A stretch of 38,280 nucleotides of DNA from Candidatus Woesearchaeota archaeon (GTDB lineage: Archaea; Nanobdellota; Nanobdellia; Woesearchaeales; DSVV01): contig JAGVYW010000035.1 of assembly GCA_018303075.1 (NCBI GenBank), positions 1-38,280 on the forward strand. The letters are read 5' to 3'. Shown piece by piece: positions 38,112-38,280 of the stretch. Both the position numbers and the translations under genes were made by a program. Below the pieces are notes generated by a model. The model was given only the letters and a program-made list of their open reading frames with translations, was not told where the DNA came from and made no database searches. Each line of letters starts with the position of its first letter. Position 1 is the first letter of the stretch.

Positions 38112-38280
38112 TTCTTTATGCCGGTGAGTTTTACTTTTTCCAACACATTCTTGTTGGAATCTGCAATCTTTACATTTATAACATAGCTTTTACTTTTGTT
38201 CCGTCAAGATAAAGTTTGTTAAAATTAACCATATTAAGATCTTTAGCAATCTCTATAGTTTGTAAAAAACTTTGTTTTAT
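38100..38280 (-). pseudogene. Remnant of an IS1182-like DDE transposase
   Basis: Reading in from the right edge, one frame gives IEIAKDLNMVNFNKLYLDGT followed by KVKAM and a stop; the LDGTK-KA motif is typical of IS1182/ISNCY-type transposases. A second frame then gives YKCKDCRFQQECVGKSKTHR, like the cysteine-rich segment much later in the same family, up to TGA 38100-38102. So an internal deletion and frameshift have destroyed the gene. No terminal inverted repeats can be assigned. Confidence 0.55.

Overview
The window is an AT-rich archaeal chromosome segment. The gene content is plainly archaeal: ribosomal proteins eL33 (L35Ae), P1/L12, P0/L10, L1, eL40 and eL43 (L37Ae), RNA polymerase subunit P, aIF1A, aIF5A, KEOPS subunits Kae1 and Pcc1, prefoldin beta, LonB, TrmG10 and a tRNA-Pro with an archaeal intron. 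Tightly packed genes, many tiny proteins, a class II (bacterial-type) LysRS and AT-hook and TrmB-like regulators suggest a DPANN archaeon of the Woesearchaeota/Pacearchaeota kind; that placement is inference. Transcription signals are clear. Most genes have a TATA box (TTTAAATA or TTTATAAA type) centred about 26-28 bp before the start codon, which implies leaderless mRNAs; a minority have Shine-Dalgarno sites (GAGGTG type). I used these two signals to correct several starts.

Layout. 1-4415: partial lipid kinase, eL33, a methyltransferase / membrane protein / MagIII-like glycosylase operon, and a DUF4258/YgiT toxin-antitoxin pair. 4591-9297: a PLP decarboxylase, a circularly permuted GTPase, an orphan PIN toxin surrounded by short repeats, SppA, and aIF1A with a missing start codon. 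9567-17988: LonB, two unknown proteins, Kae1 with an S4 protein, PepA, an MntA/HepT module, PspC and a coiled-coil protein. 18094-19914: the L1-L10-L12 operon. 20087-26050: a decayed AbiE locus, a truncated TrmB regulator, a PIN/AbrB pair, an HtrA-like protease, a large nucleotidyltransferase and an Lrp-type regulator. 26088-32075: SHMT, YggS, aIF5A, eL40, a JAMM membrane protein, a site-2 protease, a SPOUT methylase and an AT-hook regulator. 32127-35108: TrmG10, tRNA-Pro, then eL43-rpoP-pcc1-pfdB-UPF0147, an information-processing cluster. 35118-38280: MscS-like protein, VapBC, LysRS and a wrecked transposase at the right edge.

Themes. Toxin-antitoxin modules or their remains are very dense (seven loci). 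Five membrane-linked or ATP-driven proteases occur in 24 kb. Stop codons at several convergent gene ends sit on a dispersed palindromic hairpin family. The most striking items are: aIF1A, which lacks any AUG/GUG/UUG start in its own frame but follows an AUG and a correctly phased U-UUU-UUA slippery heptamer; a 42-nt bulge-helix-bulge intron in the T-loop of tRNA-Pro(UGG); and a glyA gene whose 3' end runs antisense through an antitoxin fragment.

No gap without a gene exceeds 300 bases. The 958-1187 gap holds nothing I can identify beyond A/T-rich promoter-like sequence. No rRNA, CRISPR array or replication origin was seen.
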